Source of the DNA: Faecalibacterium taiwanense
Lineage (GTDB): Bacteria; Bacillota; Clostridia; Oscillospirales; Ruminococcaceae
Direction of reading: 5' to 3'
Assembly (NCBI RefSeq): GCF_036632915.2
Contig: NZ_CP155552.1
Span: forward strand, 1,612,001 to 1,676,000
Length of the DNA: 64,000 nt
Numbering within the stretch: position 1 is the stretch's first letter; each line of letters starts with the position of its first letter. Positions 25,203-34,758 of the stretch are shown here, one piece after another. The translations under genes were made by a program, and so were the position numbers. The notes beneath the pieces were generated by a model. It did not search any database. It saw only the letters and a program-made list of their open reading frames with translations, and had not been told where the DNA came from.

Positions 25203-26867
25203 TTATTTTGCGCCAAGACCCAGCATTTCGCGGGCATTGGCACGCGAAAGCTCGGTAATGTGGTCGCCGGAAATCAGCCGGGCCAGTGCTTCCACCCTGC
25301 CCTCCTCATCCAGCGGATGGATCTCGGTATAGGTGCGGTCATTGGCTACATTTTTCTGAATCAGCAGATGGCAGTCCGCCAGTGCAGCGATCTGGGCTGT
25401 ATGGGTGATGCACAAGATCTGGTGGCCCTGTGCGCTCTGGCGCAGTACCTCACCAATACGCCCGGCGGCTTTGCCAGAAACACCGCTGTCGATCTCATCA
25501 TAGATCACAGTAGGCACGGCATCCTTATCGGCCATTGCATTTTTGATGGCCAGCGTGATGCGGCTCAGCTCGCCGCCGGAAGCAATTTTTGCAAGGGGTT
25601 TGGGCGCCTCACCGGGGTTTGTGGAAATGTAGAACTCGATGCTGTCCTGCCCATGGCTTGCCAGCGGGCCGCGGGTATGGCGCAGTGTCATGCGCACGCC
25701 CGGCATGTTCAGAAAATCCAGCGTGCCGGAAATACGCTTGTTCAGCTCTTCAAAAGCGCGCAGGCGCGTCTGGGTCAGTGCTTCTGCCTTTTCACGGGCC
25801 AGCGCATAAAGGCGGAGCTTTTCTGCCTGCAGGTGGTCATGCCGCTCCTGTGAGGACTGGATGCGCTCCAGTTCTTCCCTTGCATTCTGTCCAAAAGCGA
25901 TCACGTCTTCTACCGTATCACCATATTTGCGCTTGAGCTTGTAGATCAGATCCAGACGCTGCTCAATCTCGTCCAGCTCCGCATCGTTGGTATCATAGGA
26001 ATCCAGCCGACCGATCAAATCTGCGGCAACATCCTTTGCATTGTAATACAGATCCAGCAGCTGACTGGATGCACCGGCAAGTGCATCATCCAGCTGCGCG
26101 GCAGCATCCACTGCATTGGATGCCTCACCCAGCAGATCGACTGCGCCGGAGGCCTCGTCATCGCCCGAAAGCAATGCATAGCTCTGTGCGATCTTATCCC
26201 GGATGGCAGATGCATTGGCAAGGATCTTGCGGCGGCTTTCCAGCGTCTGTTCCTCTCCGGCGGTCAGTCCGGCATCCTCGATCTCCTGCACCTGATAGCT
26301 CAACAGATCAATCCTGCGCTGCTTTTCGGCTTCGTCGGTGATCATGGCATCCAGCTCCCGCTTGATGCGCACAAGCTCCCGGTACAGGACATAATAGTCC
26401 TGAAACTCCGCGCTGTTCTGCGCATAATCATCCAGAATGCCCAGATGTCTTGCCGGGTTCAGAAGGCCCACAGAGTCGTGCTGACCGTTGATATTGATAA
26501 GTCCTCCGCACAGCTCCCGCAGAACCGCAGCCGTTGCAGGCATTCCGTTGATGCGGCAGGTGCTTTTGCCCTCGGCTGTGATCTCGCGGCTGAGCATCAG
26601 TGCATCCGAGCGCTCGTAGCCCGCCTTCTCAAGGCTGTCCAGTACCGTACCGGGCACCTCCTCAAAGGCTGCACGGATCACCGCCTTAGAGGCCCCTGTG
26701 CGCACAAGATCCTTTGAAGTGCGGTTTCCCAGGATCGCATTGATGGAATCGATCAGGATCGACTTGCCGGCACCAGTCTCACCGGTAAGAACATTCAGGC
26801 CCGGCTTGAAATGTACTTCAGCCTTCTGGATCACAGCAACATTTTCAATTTGCAGGCTGCTCAGCAT
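25203..26867 (-). CDS. recN: DNA repair protein RecN
   Basis: A 554-residue SMC-like ATPase. Walker A GETGAGKS is at about 31-38, a long coiled-coil middle follows, and ASGGELSRI plus VIYDEIDSGVSGKAAGRIG form the C-terminal half-site. RecN gathers double-strand break ends. It ends the long asp23-to-recN operon, just after argR, as in Bacillus (ahrC-recN). Confidence 0.95.
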   Translation of the reverse strand: MLSSLQIENVAVIQKAEVHFKPGLNVLTGETGAGKSILIDSINAILGNRTSKDLVRTGASKAVIRAAFEEVPGTVLDSLEKAGYERSDALMLSREITAEGKSTCRINGMPATAAVLRELCGGLININGQHDSVGLLNPARHLGILDDYAQNSAEFQDYYVLYRELVRIKRELDAMITDEAEKQRRIDLLSYQVQEIEDAGLTAGEEQTLESRRKILANASAIRDKIAQSYALLSGDDEASGAVDLLGEASNAVDAAAQLDDALAGASSQLLDLYYNAKDVAADLIGRLDSYDTNDAELDEIEQRLDLIYKLKRKYGDTVEDVIAFGQNAREELERIQSSQERHDHLQAEKLRLYALAREKAEALTQTRLRAFEELNKRISGTLDFLNMPGVRMTLRHTRGPLASHGQDSIEFYISTNPGEAPKPLAKIASGGELSRITLAIKNAMADKDAVPTVIYDEIDSGVSGKAAGRIGEVLRQSAQGHQILCITHTAQIAALADCHLLIQKNVANDRTYTEIHPLDEEGRVEALARLISGDHITELSRANAREMLGLGAK

Positions 26868-26888
26868 ATCTTTTCTCCCGCGTTATTT

Positions 26889-27371
26889 TTATCCAATGTG
26901 TCTCGTCAGTTCCGAGCAGATCGTTTTTGCATCACGCTCCGACCGTGCAACGATCAGGAACGTGTCGTCGCCCGAAAGCGTGCCGACCACATTTTTCCAC
27001 TGCAATGCGTCAAAAACCTCGCATGCGGCGTTGGCCATGCCAGAATAGCACTTTACCAGCACAACATGTCCGGCGTAATCTACCCCCAGCACGGATTCAT
27101 GAAAGATCGTTTCAAACCTTCCCTGCGTTTTGGGGTTGAAGCTTTCGTTCCGGCTGGAGACATAGCGATACCCCTCTGCCGTGGCAGCTTTTACCAAACA
27201 CAGCTCCCGGATATCGCGGGAAACGGTGGCTTGTGTTACCTCGAATCCCTCTTTGGAAAGGTGATCCAGCAGAACTTCCTGCCGGCTGATCGGGTGTTCC
27301 TGCACAAGCCGGAGAATCACCTGCTGACGTTCTCCCTTGCTTTTTACATCTTCCTTACGGCTGCGCGCCAT
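26889..27371 (-). CDS. argR: Arginine repressor ArgR/AhrC
   Basis: A 160-residue repressor. The N-terminal winged helix (QEVLLDHLSKEGFEVTQATVSRDIREL) matches ArgR, and the C-terminal part carries the hexamer and arginine-binding domain (VLVKCYSGMANAACEVFDAL, GDDTFLIV). The GTGxD-like binding motif is changed to GDDTF, as is common. It senses arginine and controls its synthesis and breakdown. It lies between nadK and recN in the conserved operon. Confidence 0.93.
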   Translation of the reverse strand: MARSRKEDVKSKGERQQVILRLVQEHPISRQEVLLDHLSKEGFEVTQATVSRDIRELCLVKAATAEGYRYVSSRNESFNPKTQGRFETIFHESVLGVDYAGHVVLVKCYSGMANAACEVFDALQWKNVVGTLSGDDTFLIVARSERDAKTICSELTRHIG

Positions 27372-27389
27372 CGTAAACTCGCCTCCCCT

Positions 27390-28241
27390 TTATCGTCTGC
27401 TGCGAAGCTTCTGGTCAATGGCCTGGAACTGATCTGCTTTTCCGAAGGTGATCAGCTTTACCACCTGATCGGAGAGCCTTACTTCAGCCGTTGCGCCGGC
27501 CTTGAGCGGACAGCCAGCTCTGCCATCGCAGCTGATAAACACTTCATCATCGGCCACCTGTCCCACACAGATATTCAGCTTGCGCTCCTGCGCAAACACC
27601 ATGGCCGGGCTGGCCAGACTGTGCGGGCAGATAGGCGTTACAACAACGCCCTTCGTCTGGGAATCCAGGATCGGCCCGCCCGCCGCCAGCGAATACGCTG
27701 TGGAGCCGGTGGGCGTTGCAACGATCACACCGTCCCCACGGTAGTGCTCTACTAAAATATCATCGCAGTAAATGCTGAAATCGATCGCCTGCTGCAGGCG
27801 GCCCTTTGTGACCACCACGTCATTCAGGGCGTGGCCCTCCCAGCCATCGTGGCCAAGAACGCGGACATACAGCAGCATCCGGTTGTCTACGCTGAACTCT
27901 CCCCGTGCAACAGCGGAGAGCTTGGCTTCCATCTCGCTGACTTCGCAGGTAGCCAGAAAACCACAGCGTCCCAGATTGATGCCCAAGATCGGCTTTGTGT
28001 ACCGAAGCGAAAGATTTGCCTCATGCAGAATGGTGCCGTCGCCGCCAATGGTCAGGATCACATCTGCCTGCTCAAGGCATTCCTCCAGCGGCAGATAAAC
28101 CACTCCGGCCGTGCTGCAGCTTGCGCGCGGCTGTTCACACATCAGAACAGCTGCACCATGGTTCATTAGAATCTGCGCCGCGCGCAGTGCGATCTCGTTG
28201 GCAGAGGTCTTGCCGGGATTCGGCGAAATATAGATCGTCAT
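27390..28241 (-). CDS. nadK: NAD kinase
   Basis: A 283-residue kinase making NADP+ from NAD+. Marks are TIGGDGTILHEAN, PILGINLGRCGFL, the TPTGSTAYSLAAGGPI nucleotide site and the late ISCDGR. In Clostridia nadK sits between tlyA and argR, as here. Confidence 0.95.
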   Translation of the reverse strand: MTIYISPNPGKTSANEIALRAAQILMNHGAAVLMCEQPRASCSTAGVVYLPLEECLEQADVILTIGGDGTILHEANLSLRYTKPILGINLGRCGFLATCEVSEMEAKLSAVARGEFSVDNRMLLYVRVLGHDGWEGHALNDVVVTKGRLQQAIDFSIYCDDILVEHYRGDGVIVATPTGSTAYSLAAGGPILDSQTKGVVVTPICPHSLASPAMVFAQERKLNICVGQVADDEVFISCDGRAGCPLKAGATAEVRLSDQVVKLITFGKADQFQAIDQKLRSRR

Positions 28242-28279
28242 GCGGGAAGCTCCTTTTTCTGGTCTGATGGCAGAGCCGC

Positions 28280-29083
28280 TCAGCGGTCCAGCGTGCTGTG
28301 GCTTGCCGCCACCACCTGCTCTGCAACGCTGTCGTCCAGCACGGAAGGTTCACCGCTCTTCTGCACGAACATCAGGTATTCAATGTTGCCCTCAGGTCCC
28401 TTTACCGGGCTGAAATCCAATCCGCGTACAGCAAAACCGTTTGCAGCAGCATAGCCCATGGCATTGTGCAGCACTTCACGGTGGGTAGCAGGGTCGCGCA
28501 CCACACCGTTCTTGCCAACCTTTTCGCGTCCAGCTTCAAACTGCGGCTTGACCAGACAAACGCCCATGGCATCCGGCGTTGTGATTGCCTGTGCCACCGG
28601 GAAAATATGGTGCAGCGAGATAAACGAGACATCCACACTGAAAAACTCGATCTGCTCGGCAAGATCCTCCGGTTTGACATTGCGGATGTTCGTGCGCTCC
28701 ATGTTCACTACGCGCTCGTCTGTGCGCAGGCTCCATGCAAGCTGTCCATAGCCGACATCCACCGCATAAACCTTGACGGCACCGTTCTGCAGCATACAAT
28801 CCGTAAAGCCGCCGGTAGATGCTCCAATGTCCATGCAGACCTTGCCATTTGGTGTAAGCGGGAAACACTTCATAGCTTTTTCCAGCTTCAGGCCGCCGCG
28901 GCTGACATAGCCAATGTCGTGCCCGCGCACTTCCACCTTGGCATCTTCCTTAATCATCTCTCCGGCCTTGTCCACCTTTTGCTCATTGACAAAAACGATG
29001 CCGGACATGATCAGCGCCTTTGCGCGCTCACGGCTCTGTGTCAGACCATGCTGAACAAGATATTGGTCCAATCGAATCTTCAC
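28280..29083 (-). CDS. tlyA: TlyA family rRNA methyltransferase / S4 protein
   Basis: A 267-residue protein. The GTG at 29083 is chosen because AAAGGAG lies upstream and the S4 domain (IRLDQYLVQHGLTQSRERAKALIMSG) starts at once; the GTGA overlaps the dxs stop. An FtsJ-like methyltransferase domain follows (VCMDIGASTGGFTDCMLQ, FSVDVSFISLHHI, VKPQFEAGREKVGKNGVV). TlyA proteins are 2'-O-methyltransferases for rRNA and also have reported haemolysin-like activity. It stands in the typical dxs-tlyA-nadK order. Confidence 0.92.
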   Translation of the reverse strand: MKIRLDQYLVQHGLTQSRERAKALIMSGIVFVNEQKVDKAGEMIKEDAKVEVRGHDIGYVSRGGLKLEKAMKCFPLTPNGKVCMDIGASTGGFTDCMLQNGAVKVYAVDVGYGQLAWSLRTDERVVNMERTNIRNVKPEDLAEQIEFFSVDVSFISLHHIFPVAQAITTPDAMGVCLVKPQFEAGREKVGKNGVVRDPATHREVLHNAMGYAAANGFAVRGLDFSPVKGPEGNIEYLMFVQKSGEPSVLDDSVAEQVVAASHSTLDR

Positions 29084-30963
29084 AGTAAATTTTCTCCTTT
29101 CGTCACGGCCATCTGCACGGCCTGTACAAGATGCGCTGCATCCAGACCGGTTGCCTGTTTGATCTGTGCCACACTGGCATGCGGAAGACACGCGTTCCGC
29201 ACCGCGCAATGGATAAAGCGCCCATTCCATCCGTTTTGCTGCAAAGCATATTCCAGATGTTCACCAATGCTTCCGTTTGCAATGCATTCTTCCGCAAACA
29301 GGATTGTTTTATATTTCGACAGATCAGCGATCATTTTACCTGTAAAGGGATACAGCTTTACAGCCTTTATCACATCACACGCAATGCTTTTTTGCTGTAA
29401 TTCACGTTCTGCCTGCAAAAGGTCGGCCAGTTCGTCGGCGTAACTCACCAGAACGATTGTTGCATCATCCGCCTTGCGCAGGAAATCATAATCTTCGCCG
29501 GTGCAGCCAAATTCCGCCAGAGCTGCATCTTGCCCACCGCGGGGATAACGAATTGCCCGTGGGCCATGGAAGCGGTCACTCAACAGCTTCTGCAGCCAGT
29601 AATTCAGTTCCTGATAATTGGAAGGCGCATACAGCGGCATTCCAAGCTGGCTCAGGAAAGCGGGATCGTAAATGCCCTGATGCGTTTCGCCATCCGCTGG
29701 GACAAAACCGGCGCGGTCGATGGCAAAAACTACATTCTCCCGCAGCAGATTTACGTCGTGGATGATCTGATCATAGGAACGCTGCAGAAAGGTGGAATAA
29801 ATGCATACCACCGGCAGCATGCCCTGACTTGCAAGCCCGGCAGCAAAGGTCACAGCGTGCTGTTCTGCCATACCGACATCAAAAAAACGCTCCGGGTGGC
29901 TGTGCGCAAAAAACTGCAGGCCGGTGCCATACTTCATTGCTGCAGTGATGGCGCAGATATTCGGGTTCCGGTTGCCTTCCGTCACAAGAGCATTGCCAAA
30001 TACCGTCGAGAACGATTCCTTTGGTGCCACCTCCGGGTCGGGCATTCCATCCGGATCAAATGCCGACACGCCGTGATAGTTGCCGGGGTTTACCTCGGCC
30101 GGCTGATAGCCCTTGCCCTTTTTTGTGATCACGTGCAGAAAATGTGGCCCTTGCCGGTTGCGGATGGTGCGCAGTGTGCGTTCCAGCTCTTCCACGTTGT
30201 GGCCATCCACCGGCCCGATGTACTGGAAGCCCATATCCTCGAACATGGTAGAGTGGTACATTGCCCGACGCAAAAGCGTCTTGCACTCGGTGATGTTTTT
30301 TTTCAGTGGAGCGCCCACCAGCGGTACTCCATCCAAAAAGCTGCGCACATTATCCTTGGCATCAAAATAGGCCGTGGTCGTGCGCAAATGAGTCAGATAG
30401 CGGGCAAGTGCACCGACATTTTTAGAAATGGACATCTTGTTGTCGTTCAGGATCACAAGAAGGTTGTCCAGCTGTTCAATGTTGTTCATGCCCTCGTAGA
30501 CCATGCCGCCGGTAAAGGCACCATCGCCGATCACCGCGACCACAAGCCCTGCTTCATGATGCAGCTTTTTGGCCCACGCCATGCCGATCGCAAGCGAAAG
30601 CGCCGTGTTTCCGTGCCCGGCAATGAATGCATCGTGTTCACTCTCGTTCGGGTTCGGGAAACCGGAGATCCCGTCGAGCTGGCGCAGCTTATCAAACTGT
30701 CCGCGCCGACCCGTAAGGATCTTGTGTGTGTAGCACTGGTGACCGACATCAAACACGATTTTGTCCTGTGGTGTATCCAGAACACGGTGCAGCGCAACGG
30801 TAAGCTCTACCACGCCAAGGTTTGAGGCAAGATGGCCGCCCGTCTTGGAAATATTCTCCAGCAGAAACTGGCGGATCTCCGCGCACAGCTGTTTCACCTG
30901 CTGTTCATTCAGTTGCTTTAAATCTCTGGGCTGATTGATGCTGTCCAGCAGCAATGCTCCCAT
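29080..30963 (-). CDS. dxs: 1-deoxy-D-xylulose-5-phosphate synthase
   Basis: A 627-residue thiamine-diphosphate enzyme that makes DXP from pyruvate and glyceraldehyde 3-phosphate, the first step of the MEP isoprenoid route. ThDP motifs include VVAVIGDGAFTGGMVYEGMNN, with a later AITAAM and the FFDVGMAEQHAV transketolase segment. It lies close to ispA in the same operon, giving two isoprenoid steps together. Confidence 0.96.
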   Translation of the reverse strand: MGALLLDSINQPRDLKQLNEQQVKQLCAEIRQFLLENISKTGGHLASNLGVVELTVALHRVLDTPQDKIVFDVGHQCYTHKILTGRRGQFDKLRQLDGISGFPNPNESEHDAFIAGHGNTALSLAIGMAWAKKLHHEAGLVVAVIGDGAFTGGMVYEGMNNIEQLDNLLVILNDNKMSISKNVGALARYLTHLRTTTAYFDAKDNVRSFLDGVPLVGAPLKKNITECKTLLRRAMYHSTMFEDMGFQYIGPVDGHNVEELERTLRTIRNRQGPHFLHVITKKGKGYQPAEVNPGNYHGVSAFDPDGMPDPEVAPKESFSTVFGNALVTEGNRNPNICAITAAMKYGTGLQFFAHSHPERFFDVGMAEQHAVTFAAGLASQGMLPVVCIYSTFLQRSYDQIIHDVNLLRENVVFAIDRAGFVPADGETHQGIYDPAFLSQLGMPLYAPSNYQELNYWLQKLLSDRFHGPRAIRYPRGGQDAALAEFGCTGEDYDFLRKADDATIVLVSYADELADLLQAERELQQKSIACDVIKAVKLYPFTGKMIADLSKYKTILFAEECIANGSIGEHLEYALQQNGWNGRFIHCAVRNACLPHASVAQIKQATGLDAAHLVQAVQMAVTKGENLL

Positions 30964-31031
30964 AAATCACACGTCCTTCAAATGAAGATTTTCTGTTGCT
31001 GCAGTGCGTTCCTGCGTGAAAAAAGAATGTC

Positions 31032-31499
31032 TCAAGCCAGCGGATACAGGAAGCCGACGGCTGCGCCGACCAGTACGCCTGCCACGACCTGCAGCGGCGT
31101 ATGGCCGACCATCTCCTTCAGATGCATGTTCTGCAGGAAAGGAGCATTCTTCTCGCTCACTTCGATCCACTGATCGATCATCTGGTTCAGGACCTTGGCC
31201 TGCTCGCCAGTCTCATGCCGCACGCCCATGGCATCGTGCATGGTAATGATTGCCACCACGCTTGCCACTGCAAAAATGGCAGAGTCAACGCCCACACAGC
31301 GTCCGGTTGCAATGACCATGGCACAGACCGTTGCGCTGTGGGCACTGGGCATACCGCCATCACCCCACATGCGTTCCAACTGGAACTTGCCCAGCAGGAT
31401 AAAATTGATGATGGTTTTAAGCACCTGCGCCACAAGCCAGCCGAGCAGTGAAACCGTAAGGATCTGATTGAAAGACAGGATGTTTTGAATAAGCTGCAT
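31032..31499 (-). CDS. Divergent PAP2 family membrane protein (DUF212)
   Basis: A 155-residue protein with several membrane segments and the motifs GGMPSAHSATVCA and DAMGVRHETGEQAKVLNQ. These two motifs are those of DUF212, a branch of the PAP2 / vanadium haloperoxidase superfamily. It may act on lipid phosphates. Its place between ispA and dxs suggests a substrate from isoprenoid metabolism, such as a prenyl diphosphate, but that is inference. Confidence 0.85.
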   Translation of the reverse strand: MQLIQNILSFNQILTVSLLGWLVAQVLKTIINFILLGKFQLERMWGDGGMPSAHSATVCAMVIATGRCVGVDSAIFAVASVVAIITMHDAMGVRHETGEQAKVLNQMIDQWIEVSEKNAPFLQNMHLKEMVGHTPLQVVAGVLVGAAVGFLYPLA

Positions 31500-31531
31500 A
31501 ATCTTTTTCCTTTATTCTGTATGGATTATTT

Positions 31532-32413
31532 TTAGTTTTTACGCACAAGAAGCTGCTGCGCAAGCTGTTCCAGAAACGCAGCTTTTTCGCCAAAATTCCG
31601 GTGCAGTTCCGTGCAGGTCTCCTGATTCAGGTCATGTGCAAGCTTCATGGCACCTTCCGCACCATAAAGGGTCACAAAGGTAGTCTTTCCATTTTCGCTG
31701 TCGCTGCCAATGGGCTTTCCCAGCTGTTCCGGTGTGCTGGTAACATCCAGCACATCGTCCACGATCTGAAAAACAAGGCCCAGACCATAAGCATACTGTT
31801 CCAGCGCTCTGCACTGTGCTTCATCCGCTTTGGCCGCAGCCGCACCCATCTGAATGGCTGCATTGATCAGCGCACCCGTTTTATTGCGGTGGATCAGCCG
31901 AAGCTGGTCTTCTGTTGCGGCCAACGCTTCGTATTTCAGATCCAGTTCCTGCCCATAGACCATGCCGCGGCTGCCAGCGCCTGCACCCAGTGCCCGCGCT
32001 GCCTGTACACAGACAGACGCATCTGCCGGGGCATTGGCGACTGTCTCAAATGCTTCTGTCAGCAGCACATCACCGGCCAGCATGGCAGTTGCTTCGCTAA
32101 ACGCCTTGTGGCAGGAAGGACGGCCGCGGCGCAGATCATCATTGTCCATGCAGGGCAGGTCATCGTGAATGAGCGAATAGCAGTGCAGCATTTCTACAGC
32201 AGCTGCAAACTGCTGTGCCGCCTGCATACTGCCGCCCAGCATATCGCAGACGCTGAGAACAAGAACTGCACGGATCCGTTTGCCGCCGCCCATCAGGCTG
32301 TAGCGTGCCGCACGGCACACCTCGGATTCTTCCGGCAGAAAACGGCCGCAGGCCTTTTCCAGCGCGGCCATTGCCTGCGCCAGATAATTCTGATACTGCT
32401 CCTGATAGTCCAT
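31532..32413 (-). CDS. ispA: Polyprenyl (farnesyl) diphosphate synthase
   Basis: A 293-residue prenyltransferase. The first Asp-rich motif is HDDLPCMDNDDLRRG and the second is VDDVLDVT. The residues before the first motif (CYSLI) fit a short-chain, farnesyl-type product. Its ATG overlaps the xseB stop (TAATG). It continues the route started by dxs. Confidence 0.93.
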   Translation of the reverse strand: MDYQEQYQNYLAQAMAALEKACGRFLPEESEVCRAARYSLMGGGKRIRAVLVLSVCDMLGGSMQAAQQFAAAVEMLHCYSLIHDDLPCMDNDDLRRGRPSCHKAFSEATAMLAGDVLLTEAFETVANAPADASVCVQAARALGAGAGSRGMVYGQELDLKYEALAATEDQLRLIHRNKTGALINAAIQMGAAAAKADEAQCRALEQYAYGLGLVFQIVDDVLDVTSTPEQLGKPIGSDSENGKTTFVTLYGAEGAMKLAHDLNQETCTELHRNFGEKAAFLEQLAQQLLVRKN

Positions 32414-32628
32414 TAGCTTTCCTCCTGCACTGTGCCCGCAAGCTTTGCGTCGATCTCGTCAATCTGCAGCGATGTTTTTTCCAGTGCAGCATGGCAGTAC
32501 TCCATCAGAGAAGCGGCCTCTGCATACAGTTTGACCGAATCTGCAAGGGTCGTATCCTCGCTCTGCATCTGTGCAAGGAGCGTATTCAGCCGTTCCATGC
32601 CTTCCTCAAAACTTTTGGGTGTTCTCAT
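32413..32628 (-). CDS. xseB: Exodeoxyribonuclease VII small subunit
   Basis: A 71-residue coiled-coil subunit starting at the ATG at 32628 after GGAGGAGATCA. SFEEGMERLNTLLAQ and SVKLYAEAASLM are the family pattern. It overlaps the xseA 3' end by 23 bases and touches ispA. Confidence 0.93.
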   Translation of the reverse strand: MRTPKSFEEGMERLNTLLAQMQSEDTTLADSVKLYAEAASLMEYCHAALEKTSLQIDEIDAKLAGTVQEES

Positions 32629-33829
32629 TGATCTCCTCCACCGCTTCCACCCTGCACTTTGCACGGCGGGAAGCGCTGCGAACATAGATTGTTTTTTCCG
32701 GCTGCAGATCATCTGCATTTAAAATAGTACCGTTGGCTGCTGTGACCATCGTGTAGCCGCGCGCCAGCACCTTGTATGGATCCAGCGAACCAGTAAGTGC
32801 TGCCGCATGACCCAGCTGCAATTCTGCAGAATGCAGGCGTTTCTGCATCTGCTGACGGATGGCATCCTGCACCTGCTGCAGCTGACCCTGACTTTTTTGC
32901 CAGTTTCGGCGTGCAAGGCCCTGCTCCAACACAAAGTTGTATTGTTCCAGACCATTATAGCATAAATCAAAACGTTTTTGCATATTTTTGCGAATATTTT
33001 GCTGCAAATCCAGTAATATCCGTTCCTGCTCTGCCCGATCCGGTACAGCCAGCTCTGCTGCAGCCGAAGGTGTTGGGGCACGGCAGTCTGCCACAAAATC
33101 CAGAATGGTATAGTCGATCTCGTGGCCGATTGCGCTGATCAGTGGTTTTTTGCAGCGGTATGCAGCCCGGGCGATCATCTCTGCGTTAAAGACCCACAGG
33201 TCTTCCCGGCTGCCGCCTCCGCGTGCAACGATGATCTCGTCCACCTCTTTGCGCTGATCCAGCTTTTTGATGGCATCGGCCACCTGCTGCGCGGCTTCAA
33301 ACCCCTGCACTGTCACCGGACACAGCAGCAGCCGTACCGATGGCCAGCGCCGTGTGAGCACATTGCGGATGTCCTGCAGGGCAGCTCCCGTCTTGCTGGT
33401 AACAACACCGATGCATTTAGGAAATTCCGGCAGCGGCTTTTTGTGCTCCGGTGCAAACAGGCCCTCCTGCTCCAGTTTCGCCTTGAGCTGTTCCAACGCC
33501 AGCTGTGCGGCACCAATGCCATCCGGGAACATATCGTTCACGTACAGCTGAAATACGCCGTCGCGCTCATAAAGGGTAGCGCGGCAGCGCACGACTACAC
33601 GCATTCCCTCTTCCGGGCGGAAGGCAAGACGGCGGGCATCTGCGCGGAACATTACAGCCTTCACGCTGCTGGCTTCATCCCGCAGGGAAAAATAGCAGTG
33701 CCCGCTGCGCGCATTCTGTACAAAATTTGCGATCTCGCCGCGCAGGGCAAGGTCAAACAAAGCATCGTTGGCATCCAGCAGCGTTTTTACATAACGGTTG
33801 AGTGCTGAAACGGTAATCACTTCAGCCAT
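32606..33829 (-). CDS. xseA: Exodeoxyribonuclease VII large subunit
   Basis: A 407-residue nuclease subunit with an N-terminal OB fold (LRGEIANFVQNARSGHCYFSL) and a catalytic core with GVVTSKTGAALQDI, DEIIVARGGGSREDLW and AIGHEIDYTILDFVAD. It degrades single-stranded DNA with XseB. It overlaps the TsaD-like gene by 13 bases and xseB by 23, so all are translated as one unit. Confidence 0.95.
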   Translation of the reverse strand: MAEVITVSALNRYVKTLLDANDALFDLALRGEIANFVQNARSGHCYFSLRDEASSVKAVMFRADARRLAFRPEEGMRVVVRCRATLYERDGVFQLYVNDMFPDGIGAAQLALEQLKAKLEQEGLFAPEHKKPLPEFPKCIGVVTSKTGAALQDIRNVLTRRWPSVRLLLCPVTVQGFEAAQQVADAIKKLDQRKEVDEIIVARGGGSREDLWVFNAEMIARAAYRCKKPLISAIGHEIDYTILDFVADCRAPTPSAAAELAVPDRAEQERILLDLQQNIRKNMQKRFDLCYNGLEQYNFVLEQGLARRNWQKSQGQLQQVQDAIRQQMQKRLHSAELQLGHAAALTGSLDPYKVLARGYTMVTAANGTILNADDLQPEKTIYVRSASRRAKCRVEAVEEINENTQKF

Positions 33830-34758
33830 AATCCGGCCTCCCGCGCTGCCAGGATCGAAACACCGATGGCATTATCGCTGGAATACTGTCCCGGCACAAA
33901 GTAGACCTGCGGCAGACGTTTCTGCACCCATGCACGGATGATATCGCTGCTCATCACTCCGCCAGCACATACCACCGGCAGGCCGGGGTATTCCTTCTGT
34001 GCAGCTTTGGTCATTTTTACCACTGTATCCGCCACACAGAGCAGGCAGTATTTGCACACATATTCCGGCGTTTTGCCTGCGGCAAGCAGGGCATTGCACT
34101 GGTTTTCCAGCCCGGAAAGGCTGCATTGCATCCCCTTCACGCTGGATTTTGGCTTGATCTCCTCAGTGCACTGTGCAGCCAGACGGGAAACCTCGGCACC
34201 CGCCGGGAAGCCAAAGCCAAGCCTGACCCCCACACGGTCCACAGCCTGTCCGGCATAAAGGTCTGTGCTGGTGCCAAGCGTTGTGATCCGGCGCACCTGA
34301 TCGCAGAGCAGCAGGTCCGTGGTGCCGCCGGAAATATGGAACAGCAGAACTTTTTCAGCAAACAGCTGTTCCCCCTTAGCTGCAAACAGCGCTGCGGCAG
34401 CGTGACCCTGCTGATGGGTCGTCAGCACAAGTGGGATCCCTTTTGCATGTGCAAAGGCCGTTGCAGCATTGACACCTGCAAGAAAGCAAGGCATATAGCT
34501 GCCTTCTACCGGGCGGGGCTTTTGCGATACGCCCACAGCATCAATCTGCGTCAGATCAAATTCCTGCGCCAGTTCCTGCATCATCTCCGGCAGCGCGACC
34601 GTATGATGAAACAGTGCATCGCTTTGCCGCAGGCCCAGCTGGCCCGCTTTTACCGGCAAAAAGCGCTTCTTTGCGCAAACAACCTCTCCAGCTGTATCAA
34701 ACACTGCCAGAGAGGTTGCATAGTTGCTTGTATCAATGCCAAGCGTATAACGGCTCAC
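33817..34758 (-). CDS. TsaD/Kae1 paralog (M22 fold)
   Basis: A 313-residue ASKHA-fold protein like TsaD, with the metal motif H115-x3-H119 (TTHQQGHA), SGGTTDLLL and a late AGGVMSSD. True TsaD is about 340 residues and forms t6A37 in tRNA; this shorter version is typical of a second clostridial copy placed between nusB and xseA. It may lack synthase activity. In Bacillus folD occupies this place; here folD lies 18 kb away. Confidence 0.8.
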   Translation of the reverse strand: MSRYTLGIDTSNYATSLAVFDTAGEVVCAKKRFLPVKAGQLGLRQSDALFHHTVALPEMMQELAQEFDLTQIDAVGVSQKPRPVEGSYMPCFLAGVNAATAFAHAKGIPLVLTTHQQGHAAAALFAAKGEQLFAEKVLLFHISGGTTDLLLCDQVRRITTLGTSTDLYAGQAVDRVGVRLGFGFPAGAEVSRLAAQCTEEIKPKSSVKGMQCSLSGLENQCNALLAAGKTPEYVCKYCLLCVADTVVKMTKAAQKEYPGLPVVCAGGVMSSDIIRAWVQKRLPQVYFVPGQYSSDNAIGVSILAAREAGLWLK

